Origin: Pegea sp. RAD2-039
Taxonomy: Eukaryota > Chordata > Thaliacea > Salpida > Salpidae
NCBI GenBank assembly: GCA_034620365.1
Contig: JAQGEQ010000339.1
Coordinates: forward strand, 992,001-1,056,000
Length of the DNA: 64,000 bases
Direction: 5' to 3'
Below, one piece after another: positions 1 to 16,329 of the stretch. The first letter of the stretch is position 1; the number at the start of each line of letters is the position of its first letter. The notes beneath the pieces are model-generated. The model searched no databases, was not told the origin of the DNA, and worked only from the letters and a program-made list of their open reading frames with translations. A program made the translations under genes and the position numbers.

Positions 1-970
1 AGAAAACCACTATCATAGACGAAGCAATTCTTGATAGGGTCTTACCTCAATGCTTCTAGAACCTTTCTTTATTGAGTCATTTGTTTTGATAGTTACATTT
101 AGTCAATTGAAATATAATCACTGAAAAATAGTTTCTTTAAATGATTACTACAATTTGGACAAATAGATTTGATATTTTCAAGAAATATTCGAAGTTTAAA
201 TCAAACTTTTTCAATTACAACAAAGTTTTTATTTAAGTTGAATATTTTTTCTCAGTGATCTTTTAAATGTAATTTAAGATCGTTAGCTTTCAACTATACA
301 AAGTTTTCACGAATTAACCAATTGATAGACAATTATATAAAAAGTTTTAAAATTACTTTTAAAATATTCAAATTTAATTTGAATTTTTTTACAAAGTTGG
401 TTAAAGAATTTTCTATTGATTAATATTAATAGAACAATTTTACTTTTAAATTTCTCAATTGGCAGAAATTGACTATGAAATTGTTCTGAAAAATATTTTA
501 AATTCTTAATTATTTATTAGGTTTTTATTTAGTTTGATTAAGGGTCATAAAACTTTCAGTAAGACATCACCTAATAAACTTATGATATTTTTCAATAGTT
601 ATAATTTTTATGAATTGGATAAGTACAAATAGCAGATTATTTCTAGATCTATAAAATAATTCAATTGAATAATGTTCGAATGAATTTGTATAAAATTAAG
701 TGAATCTATTTCGCTAATAAGTTAAAGTAAAAATAATCGAAATATTTCTCATCAGATACAATTATATTACCAAAGCCATCTCAAACTTTGACAAAGTTCC
801 CAAGTTCTGTGAGTTGATACAAATTGATTTGTTTAAACTATTTAAGGTGTATCAAACTTTTGTTACAACCTTCTTCATTATAGTTCCAAATCTTTTTTCT
901 CTTTTATTTAATTTCTTTTAACTTTCTTAACCTTCTTATTTTATCAACACCTGGGTTGTAAATCTCAGAT
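1..970. other. AT-rich intergenic sequence
   Basis: I see no gene, RNA or clear repeat here. A possible splice donor lies on the minus strand near position 45, so the edge of a gene lying to the left is possible but unsupported. Confidence 0.5.
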
Positions 971-2195
<1,225 letters not shown>

Positions 2196-2303
2196 ACTGG
2201 TTGAGTCTTTAAAGTCGATCTTATATTTTCGTCTAATTGAACTGAAATTTCTTTTAAAAATTGTAACTTGGTTATTGAGTTAATAAACCGACTTCTGGTT
2301 GAT

Positions 2304-3896
<1,593 letters not shown>

Positions 3897-6800
3897 CTTT
3901 TAAAATTAAAAAAGTTAATAACAATTTTGTAGTATTTTTTATTCAGCGAAAATAAAGTAAACTAGGTCATATTGAAGACTAAATAATCAAAAATATATAC
4001 TTAAAACTAATAAATTAAAAAAAAAACATTTAAAAATCTTAATTTGATAGACATTTTACCAATAAAAATATTATTAAATTACTGAAAAATAAAATCAACT
4101 AAAGGATGGCATCAAAATAAAAATATTAATTAAATTCATCAAGGTTATTTTTGAAATAGAATAAATTCAATTGTTTACTTGTGCGCATATCCGGATAAAA
4201 TTAGTAAATTGACTTAGCAAAATTAGTTGCATGTTAGGGGATTTTCTTTTCAAAAGTTTTTAAAAATCTAAATTTGTTCCAAAAATTTTGTAGCAAATCT
4301 TCCTAGCTTGACCAAAATTGTATTCAATTTTGCTTTTTCTGGGTTTTAAAACAGCATTTATATTACTACAGGCTATATAAAAAATATCGCTTAAATTTCT
4401 ATACTATTTCCAACTACAAAAATTATTGGTGTAGATGGTTTCATTTTGAAAAAAAGTTTTCAAATATCATCATAAATGATTATTTAACTATCTAATATAA
4501 GAACGCTAGGCATCAATTCTTCGTTAAATATAATTTTTTTGCTGTCGCTAATTCAACAAACTTTAGAGTAGTGTAACATGGACTTGACAATAACGACGTG
4601 ATAATGTCAGCATCTTTATGTGGAAAATTAAGTCTGAAAATTTGGCAAATAAAATACCGAGATAGTGAAAGGCTTTATTCTAGTTTATGTAAGATTTGAA
4701 TTAGTTCCAAAATTGACTGATACTCTGATTACTTTTTGTGGTAGCAATTAAAATAATAAATAGCCGGAGTTCTCCAAAGAATTTGAACGGAACTTAAATT
4801 ATAGTAAAGATATTTCAACGCAAAAGATTAGAATGAACCTTTGGCCGCTCTTTTCATTTTTAAGAGCACTTATATATCTACAGATGTTGACTTTCTTATT
4901 AATTTTTATTCTAGTCCTCAAGGAAAGAGAGGTTGATTTCCCCAGGGCTTTGATCTGCATCACCTTTTGTCTTCTCCTCCTTTGTCGACAAATCTTCTTT
5001 TTCAGACATCCCTTATATACTGACAAAGATTTGAATAAAATTTCTTAACTTTTAAAAATGGTAATTGTTACAAGTACGATTGTTTGATAAAAGGCTACTA
5101 AAGTTGAGTAAAATTAGTATTATCTTAAACTTGAAACAAAGTTTTGATCCATTTGGTTTGATCAGATCATTTCGCCATTTTTTATGAAAAAAATTGATAA
5201 AAGTAAACAACAGAATTTTTTTTCCAAGATAAAAGTGTATAAAATATTTTTTTGTAAATTAAAGTTTTTTTTAAAGTTCTTAAAAAGTCGTCACAGGCTA
5301 CACTAAAGGTCTTTCCAAGTTGCATTTGAAATCCATGTGATTACAGAACCTTAAATTAAATTCAGAAATGTTTAAAGTAAAACAACTAAAAAAATATGTT
5401 ACACATAGCTGTCAGTCTAATCACTTTCTTCACCAATCTATTTTTTGTTTTCGATTTATAACTTATCCCCCTTAAATATTCCTATTTTCTTTTCTTCATT
5501 AATCTATGCTAAGCTGTGATAATTAAGACCTTCATATTTTCTTTCCACAATCATATTATTTTGTGCTTGCTATTAGAACTTCATAACTTGTCACCAATAT
5601 AATTTGGAATAAAATGAATCAATATGAGAACAAGGTATACTTAAAATGCTAGAAGGTCAAAGCCTTAAATCATATCAAGGCATATAAGTAAAAGTAGCTT
5701 AATGAAAATGGCGTTGCAAAAATAAGTAGTATTACATTTTTTAAAGTAAATAGATTTCAGTTTTTGATTCTATAACTGAACAATTCTGAGCAAGTGAATA
5801 ATTCTTTTGGTTAAGGTACACAACTGTAGGCATAGACTGTTTGAAAAACTTGCTCAAATCATTTATAAGAAAGAATTTTTATTTTTTGTAGTCTTATCAT
5901 TTTATTTAACACGTTGTAGTTTAATGTTAATAAAAAAGTCAAGGAAAACTTTACTACTTACCTTATAAATTTATGCTTAGCAAGTAAGAGTACATATTGG
6001 TGGTATTGAGTGTAAGTTCGAAATATCATTTGGTGCAAATCTAGATTATTTTCAAATTAATTTTGATTGAAGTTTACCTCGTCTGTTTCTTAGTGATTTA
6101 ATTTTTCGTGAAATTTGAAATTAAAAGCAAAATGTTTGAATTTTAACTAAATGCAGCTATTACTATAAAATAAAATTCTGTAATTGGTATAAATTGAAAT
6201 TTGACTCTAACATTTTGTTCAGCTTTTTGTAAAATAAAATGCAAACTGCTTTCATTACAAATATGTTTTCAGTAATTTTGGTTTACATTTTTTAAGGTTT
6301 GTCTTGTTATTTATAAGAAAAGAAAATCTTTATAAGAGAATTTTATAATTTAAAATTATATATATATTTATATAGATAAAATTATAATAAAACAATTTTG
6401 TTGGTTTTTCTTTTGATATTTTGATTATATTTTGACTAAACTTTTTGTTAATAACATGTTGGTATCAACATTTTATATTAATTAGTTTAATATCTTCTCA
6501 TATATATGTATTATTCAAGTTGAACTTACAGACTAAATCAAAAACATATATATATAACTTAAACTTTGAGAATTTGTTATAAAAGTTTAATATTTGTTTT
6601 TTGTATAAATTCTTTTTTTTATTTATCTCTTATTTTGTTGGCATTATTAACCAAATTTTTGTGACCAAAACTGTTTAAAAAAAGTTAAATAATTACTTCT
6701 TTTGAATTTTATTTAGAATATTGTTAAATTAAAATATCAAGTTATAACAACTTTAAGGAATATAATTACATTAAAGATTTAGCTTTAAAAAGTAACATTT

Positions 6801-7087
6801 TTGGTTTTACTATAAAACTTTTATTGATCTTTTTTTTAACTTAAATGAAGTTTATTATAAATTATGTCAGATTTAAGTAATTTTCTACTAATCTTTTAAA
6901 TTTCTTATCATAAACCTTTTTTCATTTTATTTATAATAAAACTTGATTTTTTCATATGAATTCAAATAATGCCTTAAATTTTAAATGCTTTGAAATTAAT
7001 TATTAATGTAAATATTCAATTATAATTACATTATTTTTTATTTTCAAGACATTATTATTTGATAATATTTTTATAACATTTGTAAAT
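3897..7087. other. AT-rich intergenic sequence
   Basis: No convincing gene, RNA or transposon was found. It separates the divergent starts of QPRT and NUP88, so it should hold both promoters, but no specific element could be recognised. Short open frames near 4.8-5.0 kb on both strands lack family similarity. Confidence 0.5.
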
Positions 7088-10000
7088 ATGGATTTTATAA
7101 ATAACCATCCCATATTTACTATGATGGGGCTTGAAAAAGAAGATGAAACTAAAGTAAAAGAAAAGACAAATAGTTTGGTAGTGATACAAAACTCTTTGAT
7201 TTTTGCTTGGGATAATACTAACTCTCGTTTACTAGTTTCAAGCTACTCCAAGAACAATAATTCAGAACCTTTTGTTCAGGTAATTAAAATCAGAAGTTTT
7301 GTTATTTACTAAAAGTGAATAAATTGATATATTGTTATAGACATTGCTAGGTAATGCACCACCACTATTTAAAGTGAAAGAAATTGTCTGTTCAAAAGAT
7401 AATTCTCATGTTGCTATTGTTGGAGATAGTGGGGTATGTGTTATGATAATTCCAAAAGATTTATCACATAGATTCGCTTCTGGAAATATACAAAAGAGAA
7501 TTATTTGCAGGTATCTAAAATTGCTTATTAACATTTGACTCAAAATGAATCTAATAAGTGATATTTATTTTGTATCTTTAGAACTGAATTTATTGCTGAT
7601 TGGTTCTTTACAACTAACATATCAATAAAACTATTACAAGCAAGTTGGCATCCAGATGCCGATACAGTAAATCCTTTACTATTTATTTTATCATCTGATA
7701 ATACCTTGAGATTATACAATGTGAAATCAAACCCTCAAAAAGCCGTCAAGTGTTTTAATTTGGTAAAACAATCTGATCAACGCGATGATGCATCAATTCC
7801 TGATTCAGCTTCTTCGATATTTTCTATGTAAGATCAACATCCAATTCATCTTCAAATGTTACAAATATTTTCTTCATAGGTACTCAACAGTTACTAGTTT
7901 GGGTGAGACTGCTGTATCGTTTGATTTCGGCCAACAAATAGTTGTTGAAAGAAAAAATGAGATGGTTTCTTTGTTAGAGGTTTATATATTGAAGGGAAAT
8001 GGAGATGTTTTACTTTTACTCGCCAACTTATACGATCATAGGTTAGCTGAGATTCGTTTTAATATCTTAAATTGTTGTCAACTTTCGATTGTTTAAAACA
8101 TTTTATTTATTTATTTAACGCATGGTTGTAATTAACAAACCAAACAGCTCTTAAAGCAAACACAACATAAAATGAGTCTCAAATACCACAATTCAACATA
8201 ATTAATGTAGAAAAATCGGAACACAGCAGAGGTATTTGTGTAACAAAGTTATGAATTACCAAAAATTAAATAAATAAAATGGCAGTCTTATCACTTGTCA
8301 ACAAAATTACTCAAATCATTTTTTTCTAACTTAACTTTTATATTCTTGAAACTCTTAGATTTCAAGATGGGATAATTTGTGGACCTTTAATAATGTTACC
8401 TCAAGCAGATGATAATTATGGAACGGATTCCTGCTCTATTTTAGTCACTCAGACTAATCCTTCGATGATTGTAATAGGAACAAAATCTTGTGGAAAAATC
8501 CATCATTGTATCTCACTTAGAAGTGAAGTTTATTCTTCTAAGGCAAGTTTCTAACTTTCTATTACAAAAGTTTCAATTTTATCTTTTAGGTTTTTCAATC
8601 ACCTTCTGAACTCGTATACAAGAAGGGAGAAAATAAAATGAACTTAGAACCAACTTTATATGTGTATGAAACAGTTCAGTTGGAAATCATTCCCCAAAAT
8701 GACGATGTTGTGAACGACGATGAATATTTCATTAATTTGTTACCAGGTTTGACTTGACATGAAAAACTAGTTTTTACCAATATACAAATTTACATTTATT
8801 TTCTAATAGACCCATGCCTACCTTGGAGATATTATTGCTTTACATCAGTTGGTGTCCATTCTGTTTCTTTGCCCTGGTTGCAACATCTCAACCAGTATTT
8901 ATTCGATGATAGTGAAGCTAGTGGTGACAACCAACCACTTCTTGTTCGTGTAAGTTTCCACAATTATTTAACAACCAATTATTTGATGATGAAAATATTT
9001 TCTTGATAATTATCAGGATTATCCATGTATGGTAGAGCACTTGATATGCACCAAACCAACTGCTGAGTCTGTACCTTGTATCATTAAAGGAGTAACTATC
9101 ACCTCAGACTTAGAACTTGGAGCAACCGTTTTAGTTTGTGTAACAAATGATAACCACTGTACAACTGTAACTTTGTTGTAAGTATCATAAGTTGCTGGTG
9201 ATTATTTAGTGATTTACGAAATTATCTTTAAAATTTTTAGAAGTTCTTTGAAAGGATCAATCCCTCAGCTGTTGTCAGGATCAGAAAACATCGGGATCTC
9301 TTTCAATTCAACAGATAGCGCCGCACAGCAACAAGATTTTACTACATATGTGAAGAACTTGTTGAAACATGAAGTCACTCAGCCTGTTCTAAGGTTTTTA
9401 TCACATGTGTTTTCGATTTACTGATAAATTTTTTAATTAAGGTCTTCTAATAAAATCGATAATGATCGCGATAAGATAGAGATGTTGAAAAGATCAACAG
9501 ATATACTTCGGGATCACTACATCACTAAGCAAGATATTGTTCGTCAAATTATTATCAAACGAATTCGATTGATTAATGAACAAAAAAGCCAACAACTTGA
9601 AGACATTAAAAATCTTCAAGAGATAAAGTAAAATCCAACCTCTGAAAATGTTTCAAGCAACAATTAAAAGATCATTTTGACCATTTTCAGACAGAACCTG
9701 ACAGAAACTGCTGGCCAGATTGCTAGTGATTATGAAGATGTGAAAGATAAACAAGAGATGCTGTTGGAACGAATTCGTAATGTTATTAAATCAGGGAAGT
9801 TTCATGATCCAGTTACATCAAAAGTAAGAACTTGCTGTGTGAGTTTGGTTAATTAACTAATCGTTGTTTTAAAAGGCTGAATTGAGTATGGGGAAAGAAT
9901 TGAAAAATATCTCGAAAAAGCTCTGTAGTTTAGATAATGGAATCAAGCAACTAAAAATCAAATTATCTTACCAAGAAAAACACATTCAAGACAAAAATAT

Positions 10001-10202
10001 CGAAAATTCTACATCTAATAGAGATGTGACAACAATGACGAAGTCTGCTCTTGTAGTTGATCAGTGCAAACAAATCCTTCTTGAAGAGTGAGTATTTGGA
10101 TGTTTATTATCAAATAATAATTTTGTCATCTTTTACAGAGGTGATAAAATCCATGAACTAATCAAGAAATTGAATAATATGAACGTTCAAGTTGGATTGT
10201 AA
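7088..10202 (+). CDS. NUP88: Nucleoporin NUP88
   Basis: NUP88 sits on the cytoplasmic face of the nuclear pore with NUP214 and takes part in export. Thirteen exons: 7088-7279, 7341-7510, 7582-7827, 7880-8041, 8359-8542, 8590-8746, 8810-8949, 9017-9177, 9241-9393, 9442-9627, 9691-9823, 9876-10087 and 10139-10202. They total 2160 nt, 719 residues (human 741). The first two thirds form the beta-propeller region, with conserved blocks such as QASWHPDADTVNPLLFILSS, GPLIMLPQADDNYGTDSC, SVGVHSVSLPWL and EHLICTKP. From about residue 520 the protein is coiled coil (DILRDHYITKQDIVRQIIIKR; ELKNISKKLCSLDNGIKQLK), ending with KIHELIKKLNNMNVQVGL. The donor after exon 5 at 8543 reads GCAAGT, so that intron is of the GC-AG class. 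An AATAAA lies near 10290. It is convergent with the PKA regulatory gene, stops 174 bases apart. Confidence 0.96.
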
Positions 10203-10375
10203 TCTTAAATATTCTTAATTTTGTGATTTAGTTTTGATCCCAATAGTTTTTAGACTTGTTTTTTATTTGTGCGATCAAGCTTTGTAAAATAAACCGTTTT
10301 ACTTGACGTACATTTTTATAACAAAATACCCGATCAATAAATTGCAGTGACAGAATTACTCAGATAACAAATATT

Positions 10376-11998
10376 TTAATTCTTTTCAGTAGGGTTAAGC
10401 TTTTCGCCGAAATAATTTTGATATTGATCAACATTTCGTTTCAAAATTTCTGCACAGTTTCCAAGCACACGTTCAAACCTAGTGCGGTCTAACTTGACAC
10501 ATTTCATTTGTGTATCAGCGATGATAGTAGCGGCTCTCGGTCGGTTGAATAGAAGAGCTAGTTCACCTAGAAAAACCTCATCAACACTCGATCCTCACAT
10601 CAAGGTTCACTTACCAAAATAATCAGCCGGGTTCAGAGTCTTCACCTTTTTGTAAGGAGCTTTTGAGTCGTGTGGAGGTCTTACTAGCACAGAAGCTGTT
10701 CCCTGTTCGATTATTTAGTTTCTATTTTCAACTAATTTGATTGACGTACTTCAACAATTATATAAAAATCATTTCCTTCGTCGCCTTGTCGAATAATTTC
10801 TTGCTTCGCCATAAACTCCGCATCTTCAAGTGCATCAGCAACAGCCAAACGTTCCCATTCATCTAAGTTTGCTGTCAAAAACATTCAGTAAATACTAGAT
10901 TAATTGGCAATCGATTTGTAAGTGAAACAGCTAACAGAGCAAAGGGACTTTGGCGAGGAACTCCTGATAAACTTTTCTTTTCTTCAAGGTATTTCCCATC
11001 AATATTCTTCGGTAGCTATCTCGGTCAATCGCCCACAACGTTATATCTGTTTTTGCTATTATATCAGCAGCTCTGGGTGTGTCGTAGATCAAAGCTAGCT
11101 CTCCAAAGTATGAAGGAGCTTTTAGAGTTGCCACCTGCTTTTTATTGACAAGAACCTTTAAAAAAACTTTTGTTCAAAAATGATATTTTTTTAAATTTTA
11201 ATATTTAGAGAAAAAAATGTTGACAAAGAACACCTACATTAGCTTCCCCTTCATGTATAATGTAAAAGTTATCACCGTCATCTCCTTGGTGGATAATATA
11301 TTCATCTTCATTTTTTTCTACCATAAACATAGCATCAAATATATCCTGCTTTTCTTCATCATCCAAATGGTTGAATAAAATATTATGTTCAATGGCTTTT
11401 GAGATGGCCTGTTTGGTTTTCTCATCTTTAGGAATTACCTGAATGTAAAAAAGTGATAGTGAACCTGACTTTTTAAATGTTTCAAAAAACCTTTTTTTGA
11501 TAAGAAGCTGCATCTTCGACTGTGTAAACTTGACTGCTAACACCACCGCGGCGTAAAACCTTTAAAGACACTTTTAATGTTTGTAAAATTATTCAGTTTA
11601 CTAAAAGATAAAATGTAATTTCAACACGAAAATTTTTTTCCAAGTCACTTTGTATTTTGTAAAAAATTATTTTTTTTTTAATTTAATTCAAAATATTTTC
11701 ATGAAAATGTTGAAACTAATCAAGTGAACTTACTGTAGAATTAACTTTTCTATTTGATAAAATTTGCTCAGAAGTCTGCAAACAAATTTTCTTAAAATTC
11801 GAACTAATTGATCAATAGGAACAAAAAAAGTTTGATTTAATTTTAAAATTAGTTTTGAAAATTCATTGAAAAAAAAAGTCTTACTAAACAATAGTAAAAA
11901 CATAAAGTAAAGTTTAATTTTAAAATATTTATGAAAAGTAACAACTCATAAACTCAACAATTACTAACTTTTTTATTTGATGAAGTTTGCTTAGAACT
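10376..11998 (-). CDS. Divergent type-I PKA regulatory subunit, N-terminus not found
   Basis: Regulatory subunits hold the PKA catalytic subunit inactive until cAMP binds. Minus-strand exons: 11491-11559 (pseudosubstrate), 11238-11438, 10936-11155, 10750-10871, 10615-10702 and 10376-10566, preceded by two tiny in-phase exons at 11734-11775 and 11969-11998. The pseudosubstrate is [11 protein letters not shown], as in vertebrate type I beta. Cyclic-nucleotide domain A has the phosphate-binding cassette [15 protein letters not shown] and domain B has [15 protein letters not shown], both keeping the Glu and Arg needed for cAMP, so it should bind. Introns fall at the same places as in the neighbouring canonical gene, and three exons (201, 220 and 122 nt) have identical lengths. 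The C-terminus is longer ([11 protein letters not shown]). I could not find a dimerisation/docking domain upstream. The two tiny exons resemble each other (SEQILSNRK and SKQTSSNKK), suggesting exon duplication. Confidence 0.85.
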
Positions 11999-14900
11999 CT
12001 GCAGATATAATTAAATCAAAAATTGTTAACTAGTTGAACATAAAACCAAATAATTTAGTTTTAAAGTACTAGTAAAGAAATAAAAAGACTAAACATTTTG
12101 AACATGATAAAAATCTAAACTAAAATATTTTGAAGTAATTAATAATATCTCAATCTATTGGTGATTTGACTATAAGACTTGCGACAGTTAAAAGACTGAC
12201 CTAAAAAGTTACAATATACAGATATTCTAAACACAAGCTTTAAGTATCGAAACATTTTTATTCTGGAATAATTTGAAAAACTTATAATAAAACATCATTT
12301 TCAAAAAGATTTTGAAGTTGTCAATACAATCATATTTGTCAAATATTAAGGTTTTGGGTGATTTTTTTCATTTTAATAGTTAGTTTTCCTAATAACTAAT
12401 TTTAAATAGTTAAAAAAACTTGTGTTTAACGACAAGATTTTTAACCCGATTTCTTTTTTACAAATCTTAAACAAGTCGAAATTTTACAAAACATAGAAAA
12501 ACAATTTAAACCAAATTTCTGTTAGCTTATCTCCACTTGTTATGCATTTTGCATGTGGATAACATTTTAATTTTTTTTCTACCATTACATATTTCAGCTT
12601 AAACTTAATAAAAAGAAAAAAGCATGATGAATAGATGAGGCATTTCTTTTGTAAAGTTTAAATAAAAGATTATCTTAATGACATATACATAAAAAAATCC
12701 TTAGAAAGTTTAAATTTATACAAACCAAAGTTCATAAAATAATAAAGCTGTTGAAACGCTTTTTAAAAAAAATTATAAAAATTAAGGATATGGGCAATAT
12801 TTAAAAATAATACTTTTCTTATTTATAATTATTTTTAAAGGACATTAGCATTACACTATGGCTTATGACTATGAGTAATTACATAAATACCAAACGACTC
12901 ACCATAGTATATCATAAATAATTATTGTGAGCTTAGAAATTTTATAAAACTTTTGACGTCCAGAAGAGGAAAAAGATTAATTTAAAAAAAATTAATTTGA
13001 GCCAACTTAAATCGATAAAGTACCTACAAACCTGACAGTGATTATGACGTCATTCCAAACAAGAAAGCTTTATGTAAAATTATGTAAAAGCAGCACAGTA
13101 GAAAAACTAATTAAATAGACCAAGCTATAAATATTAGAATACAGAATAATTATTTTTCATATTGTGTAAAATCATTTTTTATAATCAATCATCTTTATTT
13201 TTTAAAATTGATTTAAACATACTGATTGCAGTGGATCTGAATGTAAATGCTATAAAGACTACTAAAAACCGGATATTAGATAAGGAACGTTGTTCTAAAA
13301 CTACCTTATTAATAGTAAGCTTATTTATCATTAATAATGTACTTTTTAAATATTTTTTAAATTTTTTACAACTTACGTTAACAACTGCTATTCAAAAATA
13401 GGTTAAATTACATAAAAAGTTTCTTAGGCAGGTAGTCTAGTCAAAAATTATGTAAATTATAGTTTAAAGAAATTTAAATCAATCAATAAGGTTCACCGCT
13501 GTTGAGTTATATTAATGAAAATTGTCATACAAGTTAAGCTAAGTAGGTTGCTGCTCGTTAATCCTTTCTAGATACTTCCGTTGCAACATTTTACACAACT
13601 TGAATAAATCAAGTTTAAAGACAATTAATGGCACAATTGACGTCTCTTATCAAGTTTAGAAAATTCCAAATAGTCAAGAATTGATTTTTGACATAAATAA
13701 AACAATGAATTTCATAAAATGGGATGGTTGGAAACGTTTTAATTACGTAACTCCTTAATGCCTACAAATTGTTTTGCTTATCAAACGAAAATCTTGATGT
13801 TTTAAGAAAACATATTTTTGCCCTTATACTTGTGATGTTGTAGTAGTGATATTCATTTTTCTTAATACAATAGAAGAGTTCAAAAAATTATTTCAAGATT
13901 GTGTTTATATCGGATATTTTGAAATACTACCAGCCATAAATTTAGTAAAAAATTTACGTTAGGTATTTATATATACCAGATTTGAAAAAAGTTATTTCTA
14001 GAAACCTCGATACTATGCAAATAAAATTTTAAAATACATATAGGAGCAAAATACAGCTTTAGACTATTAATTCAATACATATTTATGTAAGTATATTTGT
14101 GTAAATAAGCATTTTTGTAGAAATATTAGTGTAGCATTGAAATACAAAAAGGAAAGAACGTTTGTAGAACAACTGAAACTTCAAAAACTTTTGTGATAAA
14201 AATAAACAAAAAAATATTGAAAATCCACACAGCTGGAAACTGGTAATTTTTAACCACAAAAAAAACGTGTTTTGAGTTTTATTTTTACCTATTTTTTAAT
14301 TTTACCGCTTTCGTAAATGTGCTTGTTCGTAAACTTTATTGTCGTACAGACGGCTGTTATTTAGTGATGATTTTTCCTGAGTTAGGATGTTGTTTATCAT
14401 TAGTATTTAAACCGTATTTGTAAGTTTCCTTAATATTTTAAATAGAGCTATGTATAAAAGGCTATTATTATTACAATTTATTTGAATTATTATAATTTAT
14501 TTGGCGAATTGTTGCCAGTTGTTTTGGCGTTATTGGAGCTCAGTGTAGTTAAAGCTTAGCAAAGGTTAAGATAGTTTTTTTGCCATAAATAGTATAGATT
14601 TTTATAAAATTCTATTTGAATAATATATTTAGTTCTTTAATACAACACATTTTTTTAGATAAAAAAATGGATACAATGCTGTCCAAGCAAACTGTCTATA
14701 GACCCAAATAGTCTGTCGGCATCCAGCAAATGGAGTTACTGGAAGAAAACTTTTACCAATTACATTGAAAAGTGTGGGTCGAATGAGACAGATAAGAAAA
14801 AATTAGAAGAGTTTGTGAACAAGACAAGATTGTGGAACTTTTGTCTGGTTGTTCATCCTTGCAAAACTCTCCGACATCTACAGATTTGTTGTTTGCCATC

Positions 14901-16329
14901 TTAGTTATGCTTATTTCAAGAACCACTTTCCGAATCAATTTTTTCTTGTTTCCTTTTTATACCAATTTCAAATTTCTATTTGTTATAATTTCAAATTTCC
15001 GAAGAAGAAAAGTGGATCCTGTTGTTGGATCCTGATTGACTCCTTTAGAGTCTCGAGGACGTTCATTTTTATGAATTCAAGTCGCGCGCTTTAATCGCGA
15101 GAGTTGTGAAGCTGTCATCTTCAGTTTGAGGAACTTCGGCGGATTTTAAGGTCCATCATCTCTAGAAGGTTGATCTTGGTCTCTACTCCGAAAAACATTG
15201 CAGGAAACCGAAGAGTGGTGTCTCTTCTATGGAATGTTGACTCAAGAGGAGGGGTCCTATCCCACATTTGTCAGATCTTCCAATTTTCGTTTTAAGTGGT
15301 TTTATGTGAAGAAACCAATTTGTTTCTAGTTGTGTACACGTTGACGACTGAGCTATTGCATATAACACAGAATTATATGAATAAAAAATTCAATAAATCG
15401 TGCTGATGACGTAGCATCAAATTTATAATAAACGTGTCGCGCGTATCGTTGTCGCTTTAAATTTGAATAAAGTCATTACTACAGCGTATCATCAAATTTT
15501 TGTGGATAAGCTTGTCGAAGAGTTATTTACTAAATATAGTGCACCACGTGGATTTCCTACAAATTTCCACTAGACAAACAAACATACGATAGTTTTTACA
15601 ACTATATATACAAACTTTTCTAAGTTCCATCGATGTAGGGTTTGTAACTGAACTTATTCTTAAAATATCAACTGCTAATAATGAATAATTTCAAACATAC
15701 ATCTTGAAAAACCTTTATTCCATTACGACCAAATAAAAAAAGTTTTCTGCAATTCATTAAATGAAAAACATTAAACTTATATTTGCGAGATGAAACAATC
15801 TACAAAATATCGAATTATTTACAAACTTTCATTTATCTCCAGTTTCAACTCATGAAAAAAATTCACTTTAGAATCAATCGATGAAGATGACAAAAAAGCG
15901 ACATCATACCATAGAAACAAATACACGCGAATATATATAGAAGGGGATAGGAAACATGCAGAAGAGAAACTGGTCAAAAAGGGATTGACCAAAAAAACAA
16001 CAAATTTAAATTCTAAAGGAAAAAAGAGAATCATAATTGAGATACTTAAGATGATAGCGAAAGTGACGTGGCAAGAACGCGTCGCTTACCGATGTAAATG
16101 GGATATACAAAATTAAGTTTCTTTATATATATAAACAAAAAAACACTGTAATCAAAACATTTTGTGATCTAATAGAGAAAATCAAAACAAAGAAGAAAAT
16201 TGAAAGAAATTTGTTTTCATTCAAGCCAGATATCTTGACTAAATACAAAAATGTTTAAGTACTGCTCTAATCTATCCTTTTTTTATGGATAAGACGTAAA
16301 CACAGAAAAAAAGAAATAAAAAATGATGA
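11999..16329. other. Spacer between the two PKA regulatory genes
   Basis: Mostly AT-rich sequence without recognisable genes. It contains the gag-like relic near 14.7 kb, listed separately. I looked on the minus strand for exons resembling the docking domain of the neighbouring gene and found none, though 60-90 nt exons are easy to miss by eye. Confidence 0.5.
14640..15080 (+). mobile_element. Decayed LTR-retrotransposon gag-like fragment
   Basis: From 14701 one frame reads DPNSLSASSKWSYWKKTFTN and on to YIEKCGSNETDKKKLEEFVNK, resembling the start of invertebrate Ty3/gypsy-type gag proteins (a tryptophan-rich WxxWxxTFxNYIE block). After a frame change near 14825 it continues with IVELLSGCSSLQNSPTSTDL, matching the usual next block (V-x-E-L-x-S-G-C-S). 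Stops interrupt the frames and no protease, polymerase or LTRs were seen, so it is dead. The assignment rests on remembered family pattern only. Confidence 0.4.

Noticed and set aside
4833-5048. Hydrophobic plus-strand frame, and a 32-codon acidic minus-strand frame (4911-5009, MSEKEDLSTKEEK...)
   Set aside because: Both are short and overlap in opposite strands; no recognised similarity. The acidic frame could be an exon but nothing confirms it.
15819-16034. Minus-strand frame just 3' of PRKAR1
   Set aside because: Low-complexity hydrophobic/serine-rich translation of the AT-rich 3' flank, without splice or family support.
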